Assembly: GCF_947179165.1 (NCBI RefSeq)
Contig: NC_077238.1
Location: 374,501-438,500 of the forward strand
Length of the DNA stretch: 64,000 bases
Source: Solanum dulcamara
Taxonomy: Eukaryota; Streptophyta; Magnoliopsida; Solanales; Solanaceae
Reading direction: 5' to 3'
Below the pieces are notes generated by a model. It had not been told where the DNA came from, searched no databases, and was given only the letters and a program-made list of their open reading frames with translations. Shown here piece after piece: positions 1-14,000 of this stretch (positions are counted from its first letter, which is position 1; each line of letters opens with the position of its first letter). A program made the position numbers and the translations under genes.

Positions 1-2829
1 TTAAGTAGAACCGGCGGCGATTTAGAGGGTTTAGGAGCATTTTATTAGTGACTCAATAGGAATTAGACGATTTTTCTTGTTTTTCGTGTGTGTTAGCCCA
101 CAAATTTTTTAGGTGCCTGGGGTCCGGGTCAAAATTTCTTGTATTCTTCCATAGTAGCATCCGTAATGACCTGGGAATGAATCCAGTATCCTGAACAGTG
201 CTTTAGAGGGGTTTAGGAGCATTTTATTGGCGATACAATAGGAATTAGGCGTTTTTGCCAGTTTTTCGTGTGTGTTAGCCCACGTATTTTTTACGTGCTA
301 GGGATCTGGGTCGAGTTTTCTTGGATTCTTCTATAGTAGCATCCGTAACGACCGAGGGAAAGAACGACTCTAGTTGCCCCGACGGCGCTTTAGAGGGACT
401 TAAGAGTATTTTATTGGCGACGCAATAGTAATTAGGCGATTTTGCCAGCTTTTCGTGTGTGTTAGCCCACAGATTTTTTACGTGCCGGGGGTCCGTGTCA
501 AATTTTCTTGGATTCTTCCATAATAGCGTCCATAACAACATAGGGAACGAATACAGTAGCACCGGCGGCGCTTTAGAGGGTTTAGGAGCATTTTATTGGT
601 GACGCAATAGGAATTAGGCGATTTTGCCAGTTTTTCGTGTGTGTTAGCCTACAGATTTTTTAGGTGCCGGGGGCCATGTCAAAATTTCTTGAATTCTTCC
701 ATTATAGCATCCGTAACGACTTGGGGAACGACACCAGTAGCCCCAGCGGCGCTATTGAGGGGTTTAGGAGCATTTTATTGGCGGCCCAATAGCAATTAGG
801 CAATTTTGCCACTTTTTCATGTGTGTTAGCCTACGGATAATTTAGGTGACGGGGGTACGGGTCGAATTTTCTTCCTTTATTCAATATTAGCGTCTGTAAC
901 GACCTGGGGAATGACTCCAGTAGCCGCGGGGGCGTTTTAGAGGGGTTTAGGAGCATTTTTTAGAGACGCAATAGAAATTAGGCGATTTTGCCAGTTTTTC
1001 ATGTGTGTTAGCCCACGGATTTTTTACGTGCTGGTGGTTCAGGTCAAATTTTCATGGATTCTTCCATAGTAGCGTACGTAATGACCTAGGAAATGACTCC
1101 AGTAGCCCCGGTGGCTCTTTAGAGGGTTTAGGAGCATTTTATTAGAGACGCAATAGGAATTAGGCAATTTTGCCAGTTTTTCGTATACGTTAACCCACAT
1201 ATTTTTTACGTGCCAGGGGTCCATGTCGAATGCTTTTGGATTCTTTCATAGTAGTGTCCATAATAACCTGGGGAACGACTCCAGTAGCCCGGCGGTGCTT
1301 TAGAGTGGTTTAGGAGCATTTTATTGGCGACTCAATAGGAATTAGGCGATTTTGCCAGTTTTTCGTGTGTGTTAGCCCATAGATTTTTTAGGTGCCAGGT
1401 GTCTGGGACGAATATTCTTCCATTCTTCTATAGTAGCGTCCGTAATGACCTGAGAAACGAGTTCAGTAGCCCCGGCGGCGCTTTAGAGGGGTTAAGGAGC
1501 ATTTTATTGGCGACGCAATAGGAATTAGGCAATTTTGCCAGTTTTTCGTGTGTATTAGCGTAAGGATTTTTTAGGTGTCGGGGGTCTGGATTGAATTTTC
1601 TTGGATTCTGCCATAGTAGCATCCGTAACGACTTGGGGAATGACTCCTGCAGCCCCAGCGGTGCTACAGAGGGGTTTAGGAGCATTTTATTGGCGACGCA
1701 ATAGGAATTAGTCAATTTTGCCAGTTTTTCGTGTATGTTAGCCCACAGATTTTTTAGGTGCCGGGGGTGCGGGTCAAATGTTTTTGTGGATTCTTCCATA
1801 GTAGCATCCGTAACGACCTGGGGAATGACTCCAGTAGCCCCGGCGATGCTTTAGAGTGGTTTAGGAGCATTTTATTGGCGACGCAATAGGAATTAGGCGA
1901 TTTTGTTAGTTTTTCGTGTGTGTTAGCCCACATATTTTTAGGTGCCAGGGGTCTGGGTCAAATTTTCTTCCTTTATTCAATAGTAGCATCCGTAACGACT
2001 TGTGGAAACGACTCCAGTAGCCCTGCCAGCGCTTTAAAGGGGTTAAGGAGCATTTTATTGGCAAAGCAATAGGAATTAGGCAATTTTTCTAGTTTTTCGT
2101 GTGTGTTAGCCCACGGATTTTTTAGATGCCGGGGGTTCGGATCAAATTTTCTTGGATTCTTCGATAGTAGCATCCGTAATGACTTGGGAACGACTCCAGT
2201 AGCCCCGGCGGCGCTATAGAGGGGTTTAGGAGCATTTTATTGGCGATGCAATAGGAATTAGGTGATTTTGCTAGTTTTTCATGTGTGTTAGCCTACGGAT
2301 TTTTTACGTGCCAGGGGTCCGGGTCATTTTTTCTTGGATTCTTCCATAGTAGCATCTGTAACAACCTGGGGAATGACTCCAGTAGCCCCGGCAGCGCTTT
2401 AGAGGGGCCTAGTTGAATTTTATTAGCGACGCAATAGTAATTAGGCGATTTTGCCAGCTTTTCGTGTGTGTTAGCCCACAGATATTTTACATGATGGGGG
2501 TCCGTGGCAAAATTTCTCGGATTCTTCCATAGTAGCATCCGTAATGACTTGGGGAATGAATCCAGTAGCAGCAGCGGCGCTTTAGAGGGTTTAGGAGCAT
2601 TTTATTGGCGACGCAATAGGAATTAGGCGATTTTGCTAGTTTTTCTTGTGTGTTAGCCTACAGATTTTTTACGTACCTGGGGTCCGTATCGAATTTTCTT
2701 GGATTCTTATATTATAGCATCCGTAACGACTTGGGGAACGACTCTAATAGTCCGGCTGCGCTATAGAGGGGTTTAGGAGCATTATATTGGCGACGCAATA
2801 GGAAGTAGATAATTTTGCTTGTTTTTGGT

Positions 2830-5800
2830 GTGTGTTAGCCCATGGATTTTTTAGGTGCTGGGGGTTTGGGTCAAAATTTCTTGGATTCTTCTATAGTAGC
2901 ATCCGTAACGACCTGGGGAATGACTCCAGTAGCACCGACGGTGCTTTAGAGGGTTTAGGAGCATTTTCTTGGCGACGCAATAGGAATTAGGCGATTTTGC
3001 CAGTTTTTCGTGTGTCTTAGCCCATAGATGTTTTACGTGCTGGGGGTCCGGGTCGAATTTTCTTCGATTCTTCCATCGCAGCATCCGTAAAGACCTGGGA
3101 AACGACTCCAGTAGCCCCGGCGATGCTTTGGAGGGGTTAAGGAGCATTTTATTGGCGAAGCAATAGGAATTAGGCGATTTTGCTAGTTTTTCGTGTGTGT
3201 TAGCCCACGGATGTTTTAGGTGCCAGGGGTCTGGGTCAAATTTTCTTCCATTCTTCCATAGTATCATCCGTAACGACCTGGGAAACGACTCCATTAGCCC
3301 CGGCGGCGCATTAGAGGGGTTAAGGAGCATTTTATTGGCAAAGCAATAGAAATTAGGCGATTTTGCTAGTTTTTCGTGTGTGTTAGCCTACGTATTTTTT
3401 AGGTGCCGAGGGTTCGGGTCAAATTTTCATTGATTCTTCTACAGTAGCGTCTGTAACGACTTGGCGAACGACTCTAGTAGCCCCGGTGGCACTTTAGAGG
3501 GGTTTAGGAGCATTTTATTGGCGACGCAATAGGAATTAGGTGATTTTGCCAGTTTTTCGTGTGTGTTAGCCCACGGATATTTTTGGTGTCGGGGGTACGG
3601 GTCAAACTTTCTTTGATTCTTCCATAGTAGCGTCCGTAACGACCTGGGGAACGACTCCAGTAGCCCTAGCAGCGCTTTAGTGAGGTTTAGGAGCATTTAA
3701 TTAGAGACGCAATAGGAATTAGGCGATTTTGTCAGTTTTTCATGTGTGTTAGCCCACAGATTTTTTACGTGCCAGGGGTCCGTGTCGAATTTTCTTGGAG
3801 TCTTTTATAGTAGCATCCGTAACAACCTGGGGAACGACTACAGTAGCCCCGGCGGAGCTATAGAGGGGTTTAGGAGCATTTTATTGGCGACGCAATAGGA
3901 ATTAGGCGATGTTGCTAGTTTTTCATATGTGTTAGCCCACGGATTTTTTAGGTGCCGGTGGTTCGAGTTGAAATTTCTTCCATTATTCCATAGTAGCTTC
4001 CGTAACGACCTAGTAAACCACTCCAGTAGCCCTAGAGGCGCATTGGAGGGGTTTAGGAGCATTTTATTGGTGATACAATAGGAATTAGGCGATTTTGCCA
4101 GTTTTTCATGTGTGTTAGCCCACAGATATTTTAGGTGTCGGGGGTCTGGGTCAACATTTCTTGGATTCTTCCATAGTAGCATATGTAACGACCTGGGGAA
4201 CGACTACAGTAGCCCCGGCGGTGCTTTAGAGGGGCTTAGGAGTATTTTATTGGCGACGCAATAAGCATTAGGCGATTTTGCCAGTTTTCTGTGTGTGTTA
4301 GCCCACGGATTGTTTAGGTGCTAGGGGTCCAGGTCGAATTTTCTTCCATTCTTTAATAGTAGCATCCATACCGACCTGGGAAACGACTCCAGTAGCCCCG
4401 GCGGCACTTTGGAGGGGTTAAGGAGCATTTTATTGGCGAAGCAATAGGAATTAGGCGATTTTGCTAGTTTTTTATGTGTGTTAGCACGAATGTTTTAGGT
4501 GCCAGGGGTCTGGGTCGCATTTTCTTCCATTCTTCCATAGTAGCATCCGTAATGACCTGGAAATGACTCCATTAGCCCCGACGGCGCATTAGAGGGGTTA
4601 AGGAGCATTTTATTGGCGAAACAATAGAAATTAGGCGATTTTGCCAGTTTTTCATGTGTTAGCCCACGGATTTTTTAGGTGCCGAGGATTCGGGTCAAAT
4701 TTTCATTGATTCTTCCATAGTAGCATCCGTAACAACTTGGGGAACAACTCCAGTAGCCCCGACGGCGCTATAGAGGGGTTTAGGAGCATTTTATTGGCGA
4801 CACAATAGGAATTAGACAATTTTGCCAATTTTTTTTGTGTGTTAGCCCACAGATATTTTTGGTGCCGGGGGTACGGGTCAAATTTTCTATGATTCTTCCG
4901 TAGTAGCATCCGTAATGACCTTTGGAACAACTCCAGTAGCCCCAGCGGCGCTTTAGAGGGGTTTAGGAGCATTTAATTAGAGATGCAATAGGAAATAGGC
5001 GATTTTGCCAGTTTTTCGTGTGTGTTAGCCCACAGATATTTTATGTGCCAGGGGTCCGTGTTAAATATTTTTAGATTCTTCTTTAGTAGCATCCGTAACG
5101 ACCTGGGGAACGACTCCAGTAGCCCCGACGGCACTATAGAGGGGTTTAGGAGAATTTTATTGGCGACGCAATAGGAATTAGGCAATTTTGCTAGTTTTTC
5201 ATGTGTGTTAGCCCACGGAGTTTTTTGGTGCCGGGGGTACGGGTAAAATTTTCTATGATTCTTCCATAGTAGCATCCGTAATGACCTTTGGAACGACTCC
5301 AGTATCCCCGATGGCGCTTTAGAGTGGTTTAGGATCATTTTATTAGCGACGCAATAGGAATTAGGCGATTTTGCTAGTTTTTTGTATGTGTTAGCCCATG
5401 GATTTTTTAGGTGCCGGTGGTCCGAGTTGAAATTTCTTCCATTCTTCCATAGTAGCTTCCGTAATGACCTGGTAAACGACTCCAATAGCCATTGAGGCGT
5501 ATTGGAGGGGTTTAGGAGCATTTTACTGGCGGTGCAATAGGAATTAGGCGATTTTGCCAGTTTTTCATGTGTGTTAGCTCACAGATATTTTAGGTGCCGG
5601 GGGTCCGAGTTAAATTTTCTTGGTTTCTTCCATAGTAGCTTTCGTAACGACCTAGGGAACGACTCCAGCAGCCCCGGTGGCACTTTAGAGGGTTTAGGAG
5701 CATTTTATTAGCGACGCAATAGGAATTAAGCGATTTTGCCAGTTTTTCGTGTGTGTTAGCCCATGGATATTTTAGGGGCCGGGGGTTCAGGTCGAATTTT

Positions 5801-6250
5801 CTTAAATTCTTCCATAGTAGCATCCGTAATGACCTAGGGAAAAACTCCAGTAGCCCTGGCGATGCATTAGAGGGGTTTAGCAGCATTTTATAGGGGACAC
5901 AATAGAATTAGGCTATTTTGCCAGTTTTTAATGTGTATTAGCCCTCAGATTTTTTAGGTGTCAAGCATCCGGGATGAATATTTTTGGATTCTTACATAGT
6001 AGCATTCGTAACGACCTAGGGAACGACTCCAGTAGCCCCAGAAGCGCATTAGAGGGGTTTAGGAGCATTTTATTCGCGATGCAATAGAAATTAGGCGATT
6101 TTGCCAGTTTTTCATATGTGTTAGCCCATAGATTTTTTAGGTGGCAGGGGCCAGGTCGATTATTTCTTAAATTCTTCTATAGTAGCATCTGTAACGATCT
6201 AGGGAACGACTCCAGTAGCCCGGCTGCGTAATACAGGGGTTTAGGAGCAT
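2830..6250. repeat. ~4.87 kb satellite block, first copy
   Basis: This run of monomers matches 7703-11070 at a constant offset of 4873-4875 bp. Monomer-specific variants are shared in the same order, for example the CTTCGATTCTTCCATCGCAG variant at 3061 and 7934 and the TTTCATTGATTCTTCTACAG variant at 3426 and 8299. The second copy lacks about 45 bp where this copy has 5910-5955. It is a block duplication of about 27 monomers rather than independent monomers. Confidence 0.85.
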
Positions 6251-6819
6251 TTTATTGGCGATGCAATAGTAATTAGGCAATTTTGCCAGCTTTTCGTGTG
6301 TGTTAGCCCAGAGATTCTTTAAGTGCCGGGGGTCCGTGTCAAAATTTCTTGGATTCTTCTATAGTAGCATCTGTAACGACCTGGGGAACGACTCCAGTAG
6401 CACCGGTGGTGGTTTAGATGGTTTAGGAGAATTTTATTGACGACGCAATAGGAATTAGGTGATTTTGCCAGTTTTTCGTGTGTGTTTGCCAACGAATATT
6501 TTACGGGTCGAATTTTCTTGGATTCTTCCATAGTAGCATCTGTAACGACCTGGTTAACGACTCCAGTAGCCCCTGCAGTGCTTTAGAGTGGTTTAGGAGC
6601 ATTTTATTAGCGACGCAATATGAATTAGGCAATTTTGCCAGTTTTTCATGTGTGTTAGCCCACAGATTGTTTTGGTGTCGGGGGTGTAGGTAGAATTTTC
6701 TTAGATTCTTCCATAGTAGCATCCTTAATGACCTGGGTAACGACTCCAATAGCCCTGCGGCGCTTTAGAGGGGTTAAGGAACATTTTATTGGCGACGGTC
6801 CACAGATTTTTTAGGTGCC

Positions 6820-7850
6820 GGGGGTGTAGGTAGAATTTTCTTAGATTCTTCCATAGTAGCGTGCGCAACGACCTGGGGAACGACTTCAGTAGCCCTAGTG
6901 ACACTATAGAGGGGTTCAGGAATATTTTATTGGCGACGCAATAGGAATTAGGCGATTTTGCCAGCTTTTCGTATGTGTTAGCCCAAAGATTTTTTACGTG
7001 ACGGGGGGACGTGGCAAAATTTCTTGGATTCTTCTATAGTAGCATCCGTAACGACCTGGGGAACGACTCCAGTAGCACCGACGGTGCTTTAGATGGTTTA
7101 GGAGCATTTTCTTGGCGACGCAATAGGAATTAGGCGATTTTGCCAGTTTTTCGTGTGTCTTAGCCCATAGATGTTTTACGTGCTGGGGGTCCGGGTCGAA
7201 TTTTCTTCGATTCTTCCATCGCAGCATCCATAAAGACCTGGGAAACGACTCCAGTAGCCCCTGCAGTGCTTTAGAGTGGTTTAGGAGCATTTTATTAGCG
7301 ACGCAATATGAATTAGGCAATTTTGCCAGTTTTTCATGTGTGTTAGCCCACAGATTCTTTTGGTGTCGGGGGTGCGGGTCGAATTTTCTTGGATTCTTCC
7401 ATTGTAGAATCCTTAATGACCTGGGTAACGACTCCAGTAGCCCTGCGGCGCTTTAGAGGGGTTCAGGAACATTTTATTGGCGACGCAATAGGAATTAGGC
7501 GATTTTGCAAGTTTTTCGTGTGTGTTAGTCCACGGATTTTTTCGGTGCCGGGGGTGTAGGTAGAATTTTCTTAGATTCTTCCATAGTAGCGTGCGCAACG
7601 ACCTGGGGAACGACTTCAGTAGCCCTAGTGACACTATAGAGGGGTTCAGGAATATTTTATTGGCGACGCAATAGGAATTAGGCGATTTTGCCAGCTTTTC
7701 ATATGTGTTAGCCCAAATATTTTTTACGTGACGGGGGGACGTGGCAAAATTTCTTGGATTCTTCTATAGTAGCATCCGTAACGACCTGGGGAATGACTCC
7801 AGTAGCACCGACGGTGCTTTAGAGGGTTTAGGAGCATTTTCTTGGCGACG
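6820..7850. repeat. Local ~726 bp satellite repeat (4 monomers)
   Basis: A distinctive variant with GTGCGCAACGACCTGGGGAA followed by CTTCAGTAGCCCTAGTGACA occurs at about 6870 and again at about 7592, about 726 bp or four monomers apart, with matching neighbours up to about 7100 and 7830. The same variant recurs near 12477. This indicates a short-range duplication nested between the two 4.87 kb blocks. Confidence 0.7.
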
Positions 7851-10800
7851 CAATAGGAATTAGGCGATTTTGCCAGTTTTTCGTGTGTCTTAGCCCATAG
7901 ATGTTTTACGTGCTGGGGGTCCGGGTCGAATTTTCTTCGATTCTTCCATCGCAGCATCCGTAAAGACCTGGGAAACGACTCCAGTAGCCCCGGCGATGCT
8001 TTGGAGGGGTTAAGGAGCATTTTATTGGCGAAGCAATAGGAATTAGGCGATTTTGCTAGTTTTTCGTGTGTGTTAGCCCACGGATGTTTTAGGTGCCAGG
8101 GGTCTGGGTCAAATTTTCTTCCATTCTTCCATAGTATCATCCGTAACGACCTGGGAAACGACTCCATTAGCCCCGGCGGCGCATTAGAGGGGTTAAGGAG
8201 CATTTTATTGGCAAAGCAATAGAAATTAGGCGATTTTGCTAGTTTTTCGTGTGTGTTAGCCTACGTATTTTTTAGGTGCCGAGGGTTCGGGTCAAATTTT
8301 CATTGATTCTTCTACAGTAGCGTCTGTAACGACTTGGCGAACGACTCTAGTAGCCCCGGTGGCACTTTAGAGGGGTTTAGGAGCATTTTATTGGCGACGC
8401 AATAGGAATTAGGTGATTTTGCCAGTTTTTCGTGTGTGTTAGCCCACAGATATTTTTGGTGTCGGGGGTACGGGTCAAACTTTCTTTGATTCTTCCATAG
8501 TAGCGTCCGTAACGACCTGGGGAACGACTCCAGTAGCCCTAGCAGCGCTTTAGTGAGGTTTAGGAGCATTTAATTAGAGACGCAATAGGAATTAGGCGAT
8601 TTTGTCAGTTTTTCATGTGTGTTAGCCCACAGATTTTTTACGTGCCAGGGGTCCGTGTCGAATTTTCTTGGAGTCTTCTATAGTAGCATCCGTAACAACC
8701 TGGGGAACGACTACAGTAGCCCCGGCGGAGCTATAGAGGGGTTTAGGAGCATTTTATTGGCGACGCAATAGGAATTAGGCGATGTTGCTAGTTTTTCATA
8801 TGTGTTAGCCCACGGATTTTTTAGGTGCCGGTGGTTCGAGTTGAAATTTCTTCCATTCTTCCATAGTAGATTCCGTAACGACCTAGTAAACCACTCCAGT
8901 AGCCCTAGAGGCGCATTGGAGGGGTTTAGGAGCATTTTATTGGTGATGCAATAGGAATTAGGCGATTTTGCCAGTTTTTCATGTGTGTTAGCCCACAGAT
9001 ATTTTAGGTGCCGGGGGTCTGGGTCAACATTTCTTGGATTCTTCCATAGTAGCATAAGTAACGACCTGGGGAACGACTACAGTAGCCCCGGTGGCGCTTT
9101 AGAGGGGCTTAGGAGCATTTTATTAGCGATGCAATAGGCATTAGGCGATTTTACCAGTTTTCTTTGTGTGTTAGCCCACGGATTTTTTAGGTGCCAGGGG
9201 TCCGGGTCGAATTTTCTTCCATTCTTTCATAGTAGCATCCATACCGACCTGGGAAACGACTCCAGTAGACCCGGCGGCACTTTGGAGGGGTTAAGGAGCA
9301 TTTTATTGGCGAAGCAATAGGAATTAGGCGATTTTGCTAGTTTTTTATGTGTGTTAGCCCACGAATGTTTTAGGTGCCAGGGGTCTGGGTCGCATTTTCT
9401 TCCATTCTTCCATAGTAGCATCCGTAATGACCTGGAAACGACTCCATTAGCCCCGACGGCGCATTAGAGGGGTTAAGGAGCATTTTATTGGCGAAACAAT
9501 AGAAATTAGGCGATTTTGCCAGTTTTTTGTGTGTTAGCCCACGGATTTTTTAGGTGCCGAGGGTTCGGGTCACATTTTCATTGATTCTTCCATAGTAGCA
9601 TCCGTAACAACTTGGGGAACAACTCCAGTAGCCCCGACGGCGCTATAGAGGGGTTTAGGAGCATTTTATTGGCGACACAATAGGAATTAGGCAATTTTGC
9701 CAATTTTTTGTGTATGTTAGCCCACAGATATTTTTGGTGCCAGGGGTACGGGTCAAATTTTCTATGATTCTTCCGTAGTAGCATCCATAACGACCTTTGG
9801 AACAACTCCAGTAGCCCCAGCGGCGCTTTAGAGGGGTTTAGGAGCATTTAATTAGAGATGCAATAGGAAATAGGCGATTTTGCCAGTTTTTCGTGTGTGT
9901 TAGCCCACAGATATTTTATGTGCTAGGGGTCCGTGTCAAATCTTTTTGGATTCTTCTTTAGTAGAATCCGTAACGACCTGGGGAACGACTCCAATAGCCC
10001 CGACGGCGCTATAGAGGGGTTTAGGAGAATTTTATTGGCGACGCAATAGGAATTAGGCAATTTTGCTAGTTTTTCATGTGTGTTAGCCCACGGAGTTTTT
10101 TGGTGCCGGGGGTACGGGTAAAATTTTCTATGATTCTTCCATAGTAGCATCCGTAACGACCTTTGGAACGACTCCAGTATCCCCGATGGCGCTTTAGAGT
10201 GGTTTAGGATCATTTTATTAGCGACGCAATAGGAATTAGGCGATTTTGCTAGTTTTTTGTATGTGTTAGCCCATGGATTTTTTAGGTGCCGGTGGTCCGA
10301 GTCGAAATTTCTTCCATTCTTCCATACTAGCTTCCGTAATGACCTGGTAAACGACTCCAATAGCTCTTGAGGCGTATTGGAGGGGTTTAGGAGCATTTTA
10401 TTGGCGATGTAATAGGAATTAGGCGATTTTGCCAGTTTTTCATGTGTGTTAGCTCACAGATATTTTAGGTGCCGGGGGTCCGAGTTAAATTTTCTTGGTT
10501 TCTTCCATAGTAGCTTTCGTAACGACCTGGGGAACGACTCCATCAGCCCCGGCGGCACTTTAGAGGGTTTAGGAGCATTTTATTAGCGACGCAATAGGAA
10601 TTAAGCGATTTTGCCAGTTTTTCGTGTGTGTTAGCCCATGGATATTTTAGGGGGCGGGGTTTCAGGTCGAATTTTCTTAAATTCTTCCATAGTAACATCC
10701 GTAATGACCTAGGGAAATACTCCAGTAGCCCTGGCGATGCATTAGAGGGGTTTAGCAGCATTTTATAGGGGACACAATAGAATTAGGTGTCAAGCATCCG

Positions 10801-11070
10801 GGATGAATATTTTTGGATTCTTACATAGTAGCATCCGTAACGACCTAGGGAACGACTCCAGTAGCCCCAGAAGCGCATTAGAGGGGTTTAGGAGCATTTT
10901 ATTAGCGATGCAATAGAAATTAGGCGATTTTGCCAGTTTTTCATATGTGTTAGCCCATAGATTTTTTAGGTGGCAGGGGTCCAGGTCGATTATTTCTTAA
11001 ATTCTTCTATAGTAGCATCTGTAACGATCTAGGGAACGACTCCAGTAGCCCGGCTGCGTAATACAGGGTT
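7703..11070. repeat. ~4.87 kb satellite block, second copy
   Basis: Second copy of the 2830-6250 block. A ~45 bp deletion near 10785 (sequence jumps from ATAGAATTAGG directly to TGTCAAGC) shifts the offset from 4875 to about 4830 downstream. The following stretch 11880-12600 also pairs with 6319-6480 and 7265-7710, so the amplified block was longer and has since been rearranged. Confidence 0.83.
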
Positions 11071-14000
11071 TAGGAGCATTATATTGGCGATGCAATAGGA
11101 AGTCGGCGATTTTGCCAGTTTTTTGTGTGTGTTAGCCCACAGATTTTTTAGGTGTCGGGGGTTCGGGTCAAATTTTCTTGGATTCTTCAATAGTAGCTTT
11201 CGTAACGACCTGGGAACAACTCCAGTAGCCCGGCTGCACTATAGAGGTGTCTAGGAGCATTATATTGGCGACGCAATAGGAAGTAGGCAATTTTTCTAGT
11301 TTTTCGTGTGTATTAGCCCACGGATTTTTTAGGTGCCGAGGGTTCGGGTCAAATTTTCTTGGATTCTTATATAGTAGCATCCGTAACGACTTGGGGAACG
11401 ACTCCAGTAGCCCCGACAGTGCTATAGACGGGCTTAGGAGCATTTTATTGGAGACGCAATAGAAATTAGGCAATTTTGCCAGTTTTTCATGTGTGTTAGC
11501 CCATAGATATTTTAGATACCGGGGGTCCGGGTCAAAATTTCTTGGATTATTCCATAGTAGCATCCGTAACGACCCAGGGAACGACTCCAGTAGGCCCAGC
11601 AGGTGCTTTAGAGGGGTTTAGGAGCATTTTATTAGCGACGCAATAGGAATTAGGTGATTTTGCCAGTTTTTCATGTGTGTTAGCCCACAGATGTTTTACA
11701 TGCCAGGGGTCCGGGTCGAGTTTTCTTGGATTCTTCCATAGTAGCATCCGTAACGACCTGGGGAACGACTCTAGTATCCCCGGCGGCACTTTAGAGGGGT
11801 TTAGGAGCATTTTATTGGCGATGCAATTGTAATTAGGCAATTTTGCCAGCTTTTCATGTGTGTTAGCCCAGAGATTCTTTACGTGCCGGGGGTCCGTGTC
11901 AAAATTTCTTGGATTCTTCTATAGTAGCGTCTGTAACGACCTGGGGAACGACTCCAGTAGCACCGGTGGTGGTTTAGATGGTTTAGGAGAATTTTATTAA
12001 CGACGCAATAGGAATTAGGTGATTTTGCCAGTTTTTCGTGTGTGTTTGCCCACGAATTTTTTACGTGCTGGTGGTCCGGGTCGAATTTTCTTGGATTCTT
12101 CCATAGTAGCATCTGTAACGACCTGGTTAACGACTCCAGTAGCCCCTGCAGTGCTTTAGAGTGGTTTAGGAGCATTTTATTAGCGATGCAATATGAATTA
12201 GGCAATTTTGCCAGTTTTTCATGTGTGTTAGCCCACAGATTTTTTTGGTGTCGGGGGTGCGGGTCGAATTTTCTTGGATTCTTCCATTGTAGAATCCTTA
12301 ATGACCTGGGTAACGACTCCAGTAGCCCTGCGGCGCTTTAGAGGGGTTCAGGAACATTTTATTGGCGACGCAATAGGAATTAGGCGATTTTGCAAGTTTT
12401 TCGTGTGTGTTAGTCCACAGAATTTTTAGGTGCCGGGGGTGTAGGTAGAATTTTCTTAGATTCTTCCATAGTAGCGTGCGCAATGACCTGGGGAACGACT
12501 TCAGTAGCCCTAGTGACACTATAGAGGGGTTCAGGAATATTTTATTGGCGACGCAATAGGAATTAGGCGATTTTACCAGCTTTTCGTATGTGTTAGCCCA
12601 AAGATTTTTTACGTGACGGGGGGACGTGGCAAAATTTCTTGGATTCTTCTATAGTAGCATCCGTAACGACCTGGGGAACGACTTCAGTAGCCCTAGTGAC
12701 ACTATAGAGGGGTTTAAGAGCATTGTATTGGCGACGTAATAGGAATTAGACAATTTTGCCAGTTTTTCGTGTGCGTTAGCCCACAAATTTTTAAGGTGCC
12801 GGGGGTGCAGGTTGAATTTTCATGGATTCTTTCATACTAGCGTCAGTAACAACCGGGGAACGACTACAGTAGCCTTGGCGGTGCTATAGAGGGATTAAGG
12901 AGCATTTTATTGGCGACGCAATAGCAATTAGGCGATTTTGCAAGTTTTTCGTGTATGTTAGCCCACAGATTTTTTATGTGCTGGGGTGTGGGTTGACATT
13001 TCTCAGATTCTTCCATTGTAGCGTCCGTAATGACCTGGGGAATGACTCCAGTAGCCCCAGCGGTGCTATAGAGGGGTTTATGAGCATTTTATTGGCGGTG
13101 CAATAGTAATTAGGCAATTTTGCAAGTTTTTCGTGTGTGTTATCCCACGTAATTGTTAGATGCTGGGGGGTCCGGGTCGAATATTCTTGGATTTTTCCAT
13201 AGTAGCGTCCGTAACGACCTACAAAATGACTCCAGTAGCCCTGGCGGCGCTTTAGAGGGGTTTAGGAGCATTTTATTAGCGACGTAATAGGAATTAGGCA
13301 ATTTTGCCAGTTTTTCGTGTGTATTTGGATAAGGACTTTTTTAGGTGCCGGCGGTCTGGGTAGAAATTTCTTGGATTTTTCCATAGTTGAGTTCGTAACA
13401 ACTTGGGGAACGACTCCAACAACCCCGACAGCACTTTAGAGGGGTTTCGGAGCATTTTATTTTATATGCAATAGGAATTAGGTGATTTTGCCCACGGATT
13501 TTTTACGTGCCGGGGGGCCGTGTCAACATTTCTTGGATTCTTCCATTGTAGCATCCATGACGACTTGGGGAACGACTCCAGTAGCCCAGCGGCGCTATAG
13601 AGGGGTTTAGGAGCATTTTATTGGCGGCGCAATATCAATTAAGCAATTTTGCTACTTTTTCGTGTGTGTTAGCCTACGAATAATTTAGGTGCCGCTGGTA
13701 CGACTCGAATTTTCTTCCTTTCTTCAATAGTAGCGTCTGCAAAGACCTAGAGAACGACTCCAATAGCCACGACAACGTTTTAGAGGGGTTTAGGAGAATT
13801 TTTAAGAGACGCAATAGAAATTAGGCGATTTTGCTAGTTTTTCATGTGTGTTAGCCCACGGATTTTTTACGTGCCAGGGGTCCGTATTGAATTTTCTTAA
13901 ATTCTTCCATAGTAGCGTCCGTAACGACCTGGGAAACGACTCTAGTAGCCCCGGCGGTGCTATAGAGGGGTTTTTGAGTATTTTATTGGCGATGCAATAG

